Assembly: GCA_009877105.1 (NCBI GenBank)
Contig: WXFD01000006.1
Span: 1-64,000 of the forward strand
Direction of reading: 5' to 3'
Length of the DNA: 64,000 bases
From: Bacteroidales bacterium
Lineage (GTDB): Bacteria > Bacteroidota > Bacteroidia > Bacteroidales > VadinHA17
Position numbers and translations under genes: made by a program. The notes under the pieces were generated by a model that was not told the origin of the DNA, did no database searches, and was given only the letters and a program-made list of their open reading frames with translations. Positions 29,185-37,703 of this stretch are shown piece by piece (position 1 is the stretch's first letter; each line of letters begins with the position of its first letter).

Positions 29185-30513
29185 TTATTTTAATATCTCT
29201 CTTATTTTTTCAATTTGAGTTGCAAAGTAACTGTTTTTTTCAGGAAATTTCAAACATAATCGTTCATAAATATCGATCGCCTTGGAGTAATATCCCTGAT
29301 TTACATAGATTTTTGCAAGTGTCTCCGTTATGAAGCCTCCCCTTTCCTCAGTAAATGGCCTTGCCAGATCCTCATTTCCGGTTTCGGTTTTTTCTTTCCG
29401 CGGCTCAATCCTCGGATTTGCCATGATGAATTTATCTATCAGTTCAGCCTGAGTCTGACGCACAATGCCTGATTCTGCTGAAGGTTGCTGTACTTCAACC
29501 ATACCGCTTCCGGCTGATCCAGGAAAGTATTCAGCTGCCGGAGGCATTTGGAGTTTCGGCCTGTCGGGTTCAGGAAAAACTTCCCGGGCAGGCTTTTGTT
29601 CTGTCAATAAATCCGGCGCCCTAACTGATTTATCGGCAGATGTGTCAGCTGAAACTGATTCATCGTCCGGCTGCAAACCCTGTCCAGAATCATGTTGCAA
29701 CGCTGATGTTACCCGGGATCCGCCTGTCGTATCACTCTGTCTGCTCCCGGCATATGCATGATCAGGATACTCGTCCCTTTCATCAACTGAAAACCCCGGA
29801 TCCATATAGAAAATTCTCTCTTCGGAGTTTTCTCTTTCCACTTCAAAAACAAAAACAGGATTTTCAATTTCCTCGTCGGTAACGGTTGATAGGTAAATAG
29901 AACGGGTTACTATATAATCGGCCGATTTTTTCAGTCCTTCAGCAGATTCATCAGCTTCGCTTTTCTCATATTTGTCGATCAGCTCATCACTGTTCATGGC
30001 TGATTCGATCACAGTCTGTTCAATATCACCTTTTTCAGAATAGTCTTTCCTGCTGACGGCAGTATATTCCAATTCCTTACCGCTGGTTTCAATTTCAGGC
30101 TGCCCCGGAAGGAGTTCCTTGAATTCCGCATCAGGAGTTTCATGCATTTCGGAGCCGGTCTCAGGTTTTTCGGCAGACAGCTGCACTGAAGGCGCAGGTA
30201 AATCTTCGTTCCCAATGGCGGCAGACTGACCCTGAATCTCTGTTTGGTCCCGGACAGCCTCAGCGTCACGTGCTTCACCGGCTTTGCAATTAAGAAGATT
30301 ATAAAGGACCTCCCTGTCAGCAACATGAATGGCAGAGTTTTTAAGCTGGTTCTCAAACTTTACGTCTGAGGTATCCCTCAAACCTTTAAGCAACAACAGG
30401 TGTGCGGTCTGAAAATATGGAAATGCATCTACGATATCATTGATCTCACCGATCAAATGACGCTCAATGGGAGTATTGACGTTTATCATCCTAATAAAGT
30501 CATCCTTGTTCAT
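29185..30513 (-). CDS. TPR-ended acidic protein of unknown function
   Basis: 442 residues, soluble. The N-terminal 70 residues ([36 protein letters not shown]) form a conserved helical part; the middle (about 80-370) is acidic, low in hydrophobic residues and probably disordered; the C-terminal 55 residues form a TPR-like helix pair ([44 protein letters not shown]). Proteins of this plan stand between lptE and secG in many Bacteroidota genomes. Function is unknown; the operon suggests a link to envelope biogenesis. Six bases separate it from each neighbour. Confidence 0.75.
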   Translation of the reverse strand: MNKDDFIRMINVNTPIERHLIGEINDIVDAFPYFQTAHLLLLKGLRDTSDVKFENQLKNSAIHVADREVLYNLLNCKAGEARDAEAVRDQTEIQGQSAAIGNEDLPAPSVQLSAEKPETGSEMHETPDAEFKELLPGQPEIETSGKELEYTAVSRKDYSEKGDIEQTVIESAMNSDELIDKYEKSEADESAEGLKKSADYIVTRSIYLSTVTDEEIENPVFVFEVERENSEERIFYMDPGFSVDERDEYPDHAYAGSRQSDTTGGSRVTSALQHDSGQGLQPDDESVSADTSADKSVRAPDLLTEQKPAREVFPEPDRPKLQMPPAAEYFPGSAGSGMVEVQQPSAESGIVRQTQAELIDKFIMANPRIEPRKEKTETGNEDLARPFTEERGGFITETLAKIYVNQGYYSKAIDIYERLCLKFPEKNSYFATQIEKIREILK

Positions 30514-30519
30514 GGCTCA

Positions 30520-31032
30520 TCACCAGTTTACGAATGCTCTGTTAAAGATATCTTCCACAATCATTTCAATTATCTTCCGTGAAAGTTCATCTTCAACCTG
30601 GCTCAGGTCCAGGGCGCTGTCGTAATCTTCAAACCTCGAAAAAGTTTGTTCATAGCTCAGGTCCGGATCGACTGCATTTGTGAATTCCACCCTTACAGTG
30701 ATGGTGAACCTGTTTACGGCAGCCTGCGCATCTGCCGAAACTGTAAGCGGCCGGGTATTGTAATCCGTGATCTCGCCTTCAAAATTAACATCCCCGAGCC
30801 CGTTAACGAAGCTCAGGCTGGTCTGCGACTTGCATTTGTCGATAAGCGCATCCGTCAGGTTCTGACTCAATGCCGGCTGAACCAGGCTTGCCCTGTTCTG
30901 GAAATATTGAATGCTGATTGTTTTAACCTCGGGGGAAATACTTGCTCCCGAAAATGAATATGTAACCTTGCATCCGTGAAAAAGTACGGGAATTAAAAGG
31001 ATTATGGCAATAACGTAAATCCCCTGTCGCAT
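30520..31032 (-). CDS. lptE: LptE-like lipoprotein (LPS transport)
   Basis: 170 residues from the ATG at 31032; the open frame begins earlier, at 31146, but that part overlaps the previous gene and holds no signal. MRQGIYVIAIILLIPVLFHGC gives a lipoprotein-type signal with Cys at residue 21. The following KVTYSFSGASISPEVKTISIQYFQNRASLVQPALSQNLTDAL is characteristic of the Bacteroidota LptE branch. It is expected in the outer membrane as plug of LptD. It starts 13 bp after the sigma-54 activator gene. Confidence 0.85.
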   Translation of the reverse strand: MRQGIYVIAIILLIPVLFHGCKVTYSFSGASISPEVKTISIQYFQNRASLVQPALSQNLTDALIDKCKSQTSLSFVNGLGDVNFEGEITDYNTRPLTVSADAQAAVNRFTITVRVEFTNAVDPDLSYEQTFSRFEDYDSALDLSQVEDELSRKIIEMIVEDIFNRAFVNW

Positions 31033-31045
31033 CTCGATGAGTTTC

Positions 31046-32293
31046 TTATAATTCAATCCCGTATTCCTTGATTTTTCTGTACAGGGTCCGCTCGGAGATA
31101 CCAAGTTCCTGTGCGGCCATCTTACGTTTTCCGTTATATTTCTCAAGGGCCTTTTTTATCATTTCAATCTCCTTTCCCGTCAGTGAAAGGGATTCCTCCA
31201 CCACTTCCTCCGTATCCTGAATATTGCTCCTGTCATGGTGGACTGAAAAATCCTGTGCCTTTTTGCTGCCTGTACCTGAATAGTGATCGGCATGATGCCC
31301 GGACCGGCCGAACAGATTTTTAATTGTTCCCATGTCCGACTCATGAAAATCAAGATCAGCTTCTTCCCTCTTGATCAGATCAAAAACGAGTTTTTTCAGA
31401 TCGTTCATATCACTTTTCATGTCGAACAATATCTTATAAAGAATTTCGCGTTCAGAGGAGAACGACTTGTCTTCATTCCTTTTCATCAGAACCGGAAGTT
31501 TATTCCCGGTGTAATCGGGCAGGTAAGACCTAAGCACTTCTGGTGTTATTTCCCGTTCCTGTTCTATAATGGAAATCTGTTCCGTTATGTTTTTAAGCTG
31601 TCGTACGTTACCCGGCCATGAATAACTGAGCAGGATATTCTTTGCTTCATTGTTTAACCGTATGGCCGGCATCCTGTACTTTTCCGCAAAATCGACGGCA
31701 AATTTCCTGAAAAGCAGAAAGATGTCCTCGCCCCTTTCCCTGAGTTCAGGGATTCTGATGGGGACGGTATTCAGCCTGTAGAAAAGGTCCTCCCTGAACC
31801 TGTTATTTTCTATTGCCTGCGGAACGTCCACATTACTGGCGGCAATAACCCTGACGTTCGTCTTTTGAACCCTTGATGAGCCGACCCGGATAAATTCGCC
31901 TGTTTCGAGCACCCTGAGAAGCCTTACCTGGGTTGATAAAGGAAGTTCCGCGACTTCATCGAGGAAAATGGTACCGCCGTCAGCCACCTCAAAATATCCT
32001 TTCCTGCTTTCAGTTGCCCCTGTAAAGGCGCCCTTTTCATGGCCGAAAAGCTCTGAATCAATTGTTCCTTCCGGTATGGCCCCGCAGTTCACTGCAATGT
32101 ATTGTCCGTGCTTCCTCGTACTGTAATGATGAATAACCTGCGGAAACACCTCCTTGCCGGTTCCGCTTTCGCCGGTTATCAGCACTGAAAGATCTGTCGG
32201 GGCAACCTGCACAGCAATATCAATGGCCCGGTTAAGGCCCACATAGTTCCCGATGATTCCGAACCTCTGCTTGATGCTTTGCAAGTCTTTCAT
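31046..32293 (-). CDS. Sigma-54-dependent transcriptional activator without receiver domain
   Basis: 415 residues from the ATG at 32293 (one at 32308 is also in frame). The AAA+ domain begins almost at once: Walker A GESGTGKE at residues 41-48, GAFTGA at 88-93 (the loop that touches sigma-54), Walker B GTIFLDEVAELP, and the sensor segment RFREDLFYRLNTVPI. A linker of about 120 charged residues leads to a Fis-type helix-turn-helix at the end (MAAQELGISERTLYRKIKEYG). There is no receiver, GAF or PAS domain, so control must come from partner proteins or abundance. It heads the lptE-TPR-secG operon, as in many Bacteroidota. Confidence 0.9.
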   Translation of the reverse strand: MKDLQSIKQRFGIIGNYVGLNRAIDIAVQVAPTDLSVLITGESGTGKEVFPQVIHHYSTRKHGQYIAVNCGAIPEGTIDSELFGHEKGAFTGATESRKGYFEVADGGTIFLDEVAELPLSTQVRLLRVLETGEFIRVGSSRVQKTNVRVIAASNVDVPQAIENNRFREDLFYRLNTVPIRIPELRERGEDIFLLFRKFAVDFAEKYRMPAIRLNNEAKNILLSYSWPGNVRQLKNITEQISIIEQEREITPEVLRSYLPDYTGNKLPVLMKRNEDKSFSSEREILYKILFDMKSDMNDLKKLVFDLIKREEADLDFHESDMGTIKNLFGRSGHHADHYSGTGSKKAQDFSVHHDRSNIQDTEEVVEESLSLTGKEIEMIKKALEKYNGKRKMAAQELGISERTLYRKIKEYGIEL

Positions 32294-32346
32294 TCCATGT
32301 TTCATCAATGATGCGAATTTAAGACATTTTTAAAACATTGGGAAAT

Positions 32347-32365
32347 GCTAATTTCTTAAATTAGC
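32347..32365. promoter_or_regulatory. Perfect inverted repeat in the divergent kdsB promoter
   Basis: GCTAATTT-CTT-AAATTAGC, an 8-bp perfect dyad, ends 3 bases before the kdsB ATG and 54 bases from the start of the sigma-54 activator gene on the other strand. It could be a repressor site or an RNA hairpin covering the kdsB start. Confidence 0.4.
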
Positions 32366-32368
32366 TTC

Positions 32369-33157
32369 ATGAAAAGTGACAGCAGCCATCGTTTTGCAGG
32401 TATCATACCTGCACGATATGCATCGACCCGGTTCCCCGGCAAACCACTGGCCGACATAGGCGGGAAGACTATGATCAGGAGGGTTTATGAACAGGCTTCT
32501 TTATCTCTTGAAACTGTTTATGTTGCCACTGATGACGACAGGATCTTTAAAGCAGTCAGGGATTTCGGGGGCAATGTCATTATGACCTCGGAAGCGCACA
32601 GGAGCGGCACTGACCGTTGCGCCGAAGCTATATCACTTATATCCGGGAAAGAAGGGATGGAGTTTGACATTGTTATCAATGTACAGGGCGATGAGCCCTT
32701 TATACTTCCTGAACAGATTGACCTCATCAAGTCATGCTTCGATGACAGCTCGGTCGAAATCGCCACCCTTGTGAGAAGAGCCGGACCAGGGGAAGATATA
32801 TTCAATCCCGATCAGCCGAAAGTGGTTCTCGACTCATCGGGGAATGCCATATATTTCAGCCGGGCGGCAATTCCTTTCATCAGGGATTCACAAATGGCAG
32901 AATGGACCCTCAGGCATACATACTATAAGCATATCGGGCTGTATGCCTACAAAACCGCAACCCTGCTGGAAATTACGAAACTCCCTCCCGGGGAACTGGA
33001 AATCGCGGAATCCCTTGAACAGAACCGCTGGCTTGAAAATGGTTACAGGATCAGGACCGCCGTTACAACCCTGGAAAGTATCTGTATTGATACACCCTCC
33101 GACCTTGAAAAAGCTAAAACCCATATAACGGATTTCGATAAATTTTGTTATCTTTAG
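32369..33157 (+). CDS. kdsB: 3-deoxy-manno-octulosonate cytidylyltransferase
   Basis: 262 residues. Nucleotidyltransferase signatures: IIPARYASTRFPGKPLADI at the N-terminus, RSGTDRCAEA, VINVQGDEPFI with the metal-binding Asp, and YKHIGLYAYK. It activates Kdo as CMP-Kdo for lipopolysaccharide. The short T9SS-type gene follows in line. Confidence 0.96.
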   Translation: MKSDSSHRFAGIIPARYASTRFPGKPLADIGGKTMIRRVYEQASLSLETVYVATDDDRIFKAVRDFGGNVIMTSEAHRSGTDRCAEAISLISGKEGMEFDIVINVQGDEPFILPEQIDLIKSCFDDSSVEIATLVRRAGPGEDIFNPDQPKVVLDSSGNAIYFSRAAIPFIRDSQMAEWTLRHTYYKHIGLYAYKTATLLEITKLPPGELEIAESLEQNRWLENGYRIRTAVTTLESICIDTPSDLEKAKTHITDFDKFCYL

Positions 33158-33195
33158 CACGAAATTTGCTTGCTGTTTTTGGCAAAATGGTATCC

Positions 33196-33567
33196 ATGAA
33201 AAAGGGGTTGATTTCTATCTTACTGATGCTATCTGCAATTGCACTGCATGCACAGAAGGATACTGCCGACTCACTCAGGAATTATTCCTCCAGATTCTTT
33301 TTCAGGGACAATATAAATACCAATATAAGTATTTACCCGGTGCCTGTCAAATACAACACCTTTTCAATACGGGCCGACAAGGAGATGAAACAGGTCAGGG
33401 TGACCAACATGATCGGACAGGATATTTTCAGGGTACAATATCAGAACCCCCAGTCATTCACAAAAGTCATGCTGGAAAATCCCCAAAGGGGAATGTACCT
33501 GGTGACAATAGCTTTCAGCGATGGTTCAAGAGTGGTAAAAAAAATAATGATCGAGAAACCCGACTAA
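33196..33567 (+). CDS. Mini protein: signal peptide plus T9SS type A sorting domain
   Basis: 123 residues from the ATG at 33196 (MKKGLISILLMLSAIALHAQ, a clean signal peptide cut after HAQ). After only about 22 linker residues comes a sequence with all marks of the type A C-terminal domain: ISIYPVPVKYNTFSI, VRVTNMIGQDIFRV, an MLENPQRGMYLVTIAF turn, and a final VVKKIMIEKPD. No catalytic or adhesive domain is present. It may be a bare sorting domain with a role of its own, a remnant of a larger cargo protein, or a decoy for the translocon or sortase. It lies 38 bp after kdsB. Confidence 0.8.
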   Translation: MKKGLISILLMLSAIALHAQKDTADSLRNYSSRFFFRDNINTNISIYPVPVKYNTFSIRADKEMKQVRVTNMIGQDIFRVQYQNPQSFTKVMLENPQRGMYLVTIAFSDGSRVVKKIMIEKPD

Positions 33568-33632
33568 GATGCCCTGATTCCCTGCACAACGGATTCACGT
33601 TGAAGTCCCTTTTGTAAAAAAATATTGAAAAA

Positions 33633-33665
33633 ATAATAACAACCCTGCGGGTTGATTGTTATTAT
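33633..33665. terminator. AT-rich hairpin after the mini T9SS gene
   Basis: Stem ATAATAACAACCC / GGGTTG...TTATTAT with a four-base bulge and loop TGC. No T run follows, so its action as a terminator is uncertain. Confidence 0.4.
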
Positions 33666-33713
33666 CATGGAGCTATCTTATTATCCGATGGTTTAATTCA
33701 TTATTCAATTATC

Positions 33714-34613
33714 ATGGAAGAGGGGATGAATGTTTTTTCGATAAAGGATCTTGAGGACTTTTCAGGAATTAAGGCTCATACCATCAGGATATGGGAAAAA
33801 AGATATGGAATTCTGGAACCTGAAAGGACAGACTCCAACATTAGGACATACAGTGAATCCGAGCTCAAGAAGATTCTGAATATTGCCTATCTTAAGAAAA
33901 ACGGATACAAAATATCAAGGATCGCACTTCTCAGTGAGGACGAGCTGACCCGGGAAGTAATTTCACTCAGCGACAGGAATAAAACAGGTGATCGGGAAAA
34001 CCATCCAGACAAGATCCTCCTTTCAGCAATAAAGTTCAATGATCAGCAATTCACAGGGGTGCTGACACCACTGATCAGAAAACATGGTCTGGAAGAAGCC
34101 TACTTGTCATACCTGTATCCTTTGCAGGAAAAATCGAGGATCCTATGGCAGACAGGAAGCCTGTCAAAGGCTCAGGAACAATTCATAAGAAATATTATAA
34201 AACAGGTCCTCATTTGTGAAGAATTCAACTTTAAAATCACTTCAGCAAAATCTGGCAATACTGTGGCCATGATCAACACTTCTGATCTGATATCGGAAAA
34301 TAATTTCCTGTTTTACAGATACCTGCTCAGGAAAAAAGGATATGATGTCATTTTCAGCGGAGGCACATTGCCAGCATCGGAAGTAATTGAAATATATAAG
34401 ATCAGGCCATTCAACTTTCTCATTGTCAATGCCGGAGTCCATCATTTTTCAGACGAGAAGATAGGATATTTCAGCAATCTTGGAAAATCGCTGTTCATCA
34501 AAAAAATAATTTTCACGGATATTCCTGACCCGGAAGGAAGAAAAATTCCCGACAATATTTTAATTTCTGAAAATCCCCGGGATTTTGCCAGTATTATTGA
34601 CTCCATCTGGTAG
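33714..34613 (+). CDS. MerR-family regulator with B12-binding-like C-terminal domain
   Basis: 299 residues (a second start at 33726 is as good). N-terminal MerR winged helix (about 7-75; FSIKDLEDFSGIKAHTIRIWEKRYGILEPER). Helical linker domain about 95-175, then a Rossmann-like domain resembling the cobalamin-binding part of CarH/LitR-type regulators (about 180-299; RYLLRKKGYDVIFSGGTLPASEVIEI). The His of the DxHxxG cobalamin loop is absent (the position reads NTSDLISENN), so B12 and light sensing as in CarH are unlikely. The ligand and targets are unknown. It stands alone, convergent with the GSCFA gene. Confidence 0.85.
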   Translation: MEEGMNVFSIKDLEDFSGIKAHTIRIWEKRYGILEPERTDSNIRTYSESELKKILNIAYLKKNGYKISRIALLSEDELTREVISLSDRNKTGDRENHPDKILLSAIKFNDQQFTGVLTPLIRKHGLEEAYLSYLYPLQEKSRILWQTGSLSKAQEQFIRNIIKQVLICEEFNFKITSAKSGNTVAMINTSDLISENNFLFYRYLLRKKGYDVIFSGGTLPASEVIEIYKIRPFNFLIVNAGVHHFSDEKIGYFSNLGKSLFIKKIIFTDIPDPEGRKIPDNILISENPRDFASIIDSIW

Positions 34614-34643
34614 CATAATTGCTCTTCCGGTGCCTGTAATGAT

Positions 34644-35624
34644 TTATTTCAGGAGGTCTGCAAAATATTGTCTCTGGGCATCAAGATCAAGAAACGGATA
34701 TTTTGCCTGTACATTGTTAATTCGTTCAATCATCTCCTCAGCAAACTTTTCCGGATGGGATGAGTCAGGCCTGAGCCTGTGCAAAGCTGCCTTTGAGATT
34801 TTTAGTACTTCCGAATATATGTTCAATGCATTGCCGTCAATATAGCACTTAGCAAATTCGTTCCATATATATTCGGTAGCTGTATCCGACAAGTGAAGCA
34901 TATCGGTATCATAAAAACGATAATCCCGCAGGTCGTCCATAACCAGCTCATAGGCAGGAAAGTAACCCGGCTTTGACGGATGTCGCTGAAGTTCTTCGAC
35001 TGCAAGAAGCAATACCGATTTACTTATCTGGTTGCCATGTGCACCTTCTTTCCAGTGTCTTACGGGGCTTATTGTAAAAATAACCTTCAGGTCGGGAAAA
35101 GATGAATTAATAACTTCAAGTTGTGCCGACCAGATATCGGTTATTTCATTTACCGAAACCATTCTCCGGCTAAATTCCGATTGCGGGATTTTATGACAGT
35201 TTGATACTATTTCGCCGGTTTTGTTAAACGAATATACCCAGGCGGTCCCGAAAGTCACAAACAGGAACTTTGAACCAGACAGGAAATCGTGGGCCTGTTC
35301 AATATTGTCATTGATCCTTTTTAAAAGGCTATCAGCATTTCCTGAAGTAAATTCAGTATAATGACTGAAACTAATCCATTTTTCGCCGGTTTTGTATAGA
35401 TCGCCAGAATTGAATCTTTTTCGCTGAATAACAGCGCTGAGTGTGTTGCAAACAGAAACCGGGTTAAAAACCGTTCCAAAGGGATTTATCATTACGGGCA
35501 AACAGCCCAGTTCCATCAGCTTTCCGATCGATGTGGCAAAACATGATCCGAGAAAAAACACCGGGGTATGATAAGTGATTTTTTCCGGTGAAGGAGGAAT
35601 GGTAAAAGTTGTTCTGAGCTTCAT
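34644..35624 (-). CDS. GSCFA-family protein
   Basis: 326 residues. The name-giving motif is LGSCFATSIGKLM at residues 26-38, followed by NPFGTVFNPVSV and LFVTFGTAWVY. The family has an SGNH-hydrolase-like layout, with GSC providing the presumed nucleophile Ser and DxxH-type residues near the C-terminus (FYDTDMLHLS). Substrate is unknown. It is 19 bp after the alpha/beta hydrolase gene and probably co-transcribed with it. Confidence 0.88.
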   Translation of the reverse strand: MKLRTTFTIPPSPEKITYHTPVFFLGSCFATSIGKLMELGCLPVMINPFGTVFNPVSVCNTLSAVIQRKRFNSGDLYKTGEKWISFSHYTEFTSGNADSLLKRINDNIEQAHDFLSGSKFLFVTFGTAWVYSFNKTGEIVSNCHKIPQSEFSRRMVSVNEITDIWSAQLEVINSSFPDLKVIFTISPVRHWKEGAHGNQISKSVLLLAVEELQRHPSKPGYFPAYELVMDDLRDYRFYDTDMLHLSDTATEYIWNEFAKCYIDGNALNIYSEVLKISKAALHRLRPDSSHPEKFAEEMIERINNVQAKYPFLDLDAQRQYFADLLK

Positions 35625-35643
35625 CTTCCTTTCAGGGAAATAT

Positions 35644-36465
35644 TCATGAAATCCTGTTCATGATCCAGCTTATGACATAATCAATAACTTCCGACCTGTT
35701 CAGATCATTATGCAATTCATGAAATCCGCCTTTCCATATTTTCAATTCCGCCTTCCTGCTTGCCGCAGCGAATTCGGTACTTCCTTCAGGTGAACAAATC
35801 CTGTCATCACTCCCATGCATAAGCAAAAGCGGCTTCGTGAGCAGATGCGCTTCCCTTATGGCTCCGCCGGCCGCCCTGAAAGCACCTGTAGCAAGACTCA
35901 GGGAAATCCTGTCATGGTTGAGCGGATCATCATTATATTCCTTTACCACATTACTGTCGTTTGAAATATCCTGAGGATCGATTCCGTTCGGTATAGTCAC
36001 GGAAGGAAGGATCTTTCCCGCCAGAGCTGCGAGTTTCTTTTTAAATGGTGAAGGTTCGTCGGAAAGTTTCAGCCATGGAGAAGTAACTATTGCCCCATTA
36101 ACCGGAGGATTCTTCTTCAGGAGATAGCTGAGAACTATCCCGCCTCCAAGGCTGTGCCCGTACAGGAACAACGGAATACCCGGAAAGATTTTCCTGCAAT
36201 CAGCCTGGAGGATGTCAAGCATCTCGTACAATAATCCATAATCCCGAATATATCCTCTTGAGCCGTCCGAACGTCCATGTCCGGGCAGGTCAGCCCCGGC
36301 AAATCCAATTTCATTCTTCATGAAAATATCGGCCAGGAAAGAATATCTGCCAATATGTTCACCCAAACCATGAACCATTATTATGACAGCTTTTGTCCTC
36401 CCACCCGGGTTTCTTATGAAACCCCTGAGTACCTGGCCGTTGCTTATTTTAATGTTAATATCCAT
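35644..36465 (-). CDS. Alpha/beta hydrolase of the lysophospholipase/monoacylglycerol lipase type
   Basis: 273 residues from the ATG at 36465; the frame is open to 36699, but the extra part is not protein-like. Motifs: MVHGLGEHIGRY (oxyanion region), DLPGHGRSDGSRG, the nucleophile elbow YGHSLGGG with Ser105, an Asp in MHGSDDRI (220/221), and His249 in GGFHELHND. It likely splits ester bonds of acylglycerols or lysolipids in the cytoplasm. It is first of a pair with the GSCFA gene. Confidence 0.88.
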   Translation of the reverse strand: MDINIKISNGQVLRGFIRNPGGRTKAVIIMVHGLGEHIGRYSFLADIFMKNEIGFAGADLPGHGRSDGSRGYIRDYGLLYEMLDILQADCRKIFPGIPLFLYGHSLGGGIVLSYLLKKNPPVNGAIVTSPWLKLSDEPSPFKKKLAALAGKILPSVTIPNGIDPQDISNDSNVVKEYNDDPLNHDRISLSLATGAFRAAGGAIREAHLLTKPLLLMHGSDDRICSPEGSTEFAAASRKAELKIWKGGFHELHNDLNRSEVIDYVISWIMNRIS

Positions 36466-36851
36466 ACTTTTTGTTTTTAAAAATACGAAAGAAATACTGA
36501 AATAACTTAAGATTGGGCCCGAACTCGAAGAAAAAGCAAATGGCCGGGGAGATGCAACATTATAAATGAAATCAACGGGCTGAATCCGTTTTGAAATGAA
36601 CTGCCGGACGGAAAGGGAACGATACGGCAGTTGATTATGTACAACGGAGCAAATTAATGAGTTCTGAACGGTTTCCTGCAAAATCATCCTGCCGGTCATA
36701 TCCCGGAAAAATCACCAATTACCGTGAACACAATTTATCATCAATTTAGAACAGATACTGCAACTTTGCTATAATCTACTGATACACAGTATGTCCTGTA
36801 TTTGTATTCTTTTGAATAATTCCGGAATAATAAGATTTAAAGATATTAAGA
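36466..36851. other. Divergent spacer
   Basis: About 390 bp between the hydrolase and the sigma factor gene. No ORF, hairpin or repeat that I can support. The promoter of the sigma gene lies at its right end. Confidence 0.5.
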
Positions 36852-36882
36852 TTTGTTTATCTTTAATTATTTGCTAGATTTG
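36852..36882 (+). promoter_or_regulatory. Consensus Bacteroidota promoter of the ECF sigma gene
   Basis: TTTG at 36852-36855, a 19-bp spacer, and TAGATTTG at 36875-36882: a full match to TTTG-N19-TAnnTTTG used by the primary sigma factor of this phylum. The start of transcription would be near 36885, so ATG 36893 would have almost no leader while ATG 36905 would have about 20 nt. Confidence 0.75.
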
Positions 36883-36904
36883 TCCCATCAAAATGAATGC
36901 AGCC

Positions 36905-37411
36905 ATGACAACATTCGAATTCAACCATAATCTTCTCGAAATGAAAGGCAATCTGCAAAGGTTTGCATTGAGCCTGACTGCTGATCGTGACACGGCCCTT
37001 GATCTGGTGCAGGATACATATTTGAAAGCCATAACATACAAGGACAAATTTGTTGATTACACCAATCTGAAAGCGTGGGTTTTCACGATCATGAAAAACA
37101 CCTTTATAAACAACTATCGCCGCAATATCAAGGAAAATACAATTATTGACGGGACACAGGATCTGTATTATCTGAACATGCCTCATGACAAGGGGTTTGC
37201 TTCCCCTGAATCGAACTACGCCGAGGAGGAGATCATCAGGGCTATCGATTCACTTGGCGATGAATTCAGGATTCCCTTCAAGATGCATATTGATGGATTC
37301 AAGTATCACGAAATAGCAGAGAAGCTTGGGCTAAAGATCGGTACTGTAAAGAGCAGGATCTTTTTCACCAGGCAGAAACTTATGCTGATGTTAAAAGATT
37401 ACAACAGCTGA
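36905..37411 (+). CDS. ECF-type RNA polymerase sigma factor
   Basis: 168 residues from the ATG at 36905 (MTTFEFNHNLLEMKGNLQ); an ATG four codons earlier is also open. Region 2 is DRDTALDLVQDTYLKAITYKDKF...LKAWVFTIMKNTFINNYRR, and region 4 is GFKYHEIAEKLGLKIGTVKSRIFFTRQKL. It directs RNA polymerase to a subset of promoters. No anti-sigma factor gene is next to it; the widely conserved stand-alone ECF factors of Bacteroidota have the same look. Its own promoter is of the primary type. Confidence 0.9.
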   Translation: MTTFEFNHNLLEMKGNLQRFALSLTADRDTALDLVQDTYLKAITYKDKFVDYTNLKAWVFTIMKNTFINNYRRNIKENTIIDGTQDLYYLNMPHDKGFASPESNYAEEEIIRAIDSLGDEFRIPFKMHIDGFKYHEIAEKLGLKIGTVKSRIFFTRQKLMLMLKDYNS

Positions 37412-37460
37412 AGATTTTTTCTGGTTCTTATCAGGTTGATTAGGTTTATTGGTTTAGTGG

Positions 37461-37634
37461 GAGGCTGTCTCAAACCATTAAGTTCCTTTTCCGGGTGAAA
37501 AAGGATGCCGCAGGTAAGGATGCATCTGCAGCATAACGAAAGGGTTGCCGCAATCGGATCCGCCAGATCAGGTACCTTTCGGAACGACTGGAAATTTCAG
37601 GGAATTTTGAGGTAATGGAATTTGAGACAGCCTC
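37461..37634. mobile_element. MITE-like element, 174 bp
   Basis: Terminal inverted repeats: GAGGCTGTCTCAAA at 37461-37474 and its exact complement at 37621-37634, extending inward to CCATTA (with a two-base gap). Ends of the form GAGGCTGTCTCAAA are known from IS1182-type insertion sequences. The interior has no ORF of size and holds a small hairpin CCTTTT...AAAAGG. No target duplication is obvious. It is probably a non-autonomous remnant lying between the sigma factor gene and yjbQ. Confidence 0.7.
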
Positions 37635-37703
37635 ATCTTTTTCTCACCAGATTGACCAACCCGGATTAATTTCATTATATTTATGGAATAAACAGGGTTC
37701 AGG

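Noticed and set aside
31033..31146. Longer N-terminus of LptE
   Set aside because: It overlaps the sigma-54 activator gene and would bury the lipoprotein signal.
33145..33195. Longer start of the T9SS mini protein, overlapping kdsB
   Set aside because: The signal peptide begins cleanly at 33196; the extra residues would place a basic stretch and Met residues ahead of it.
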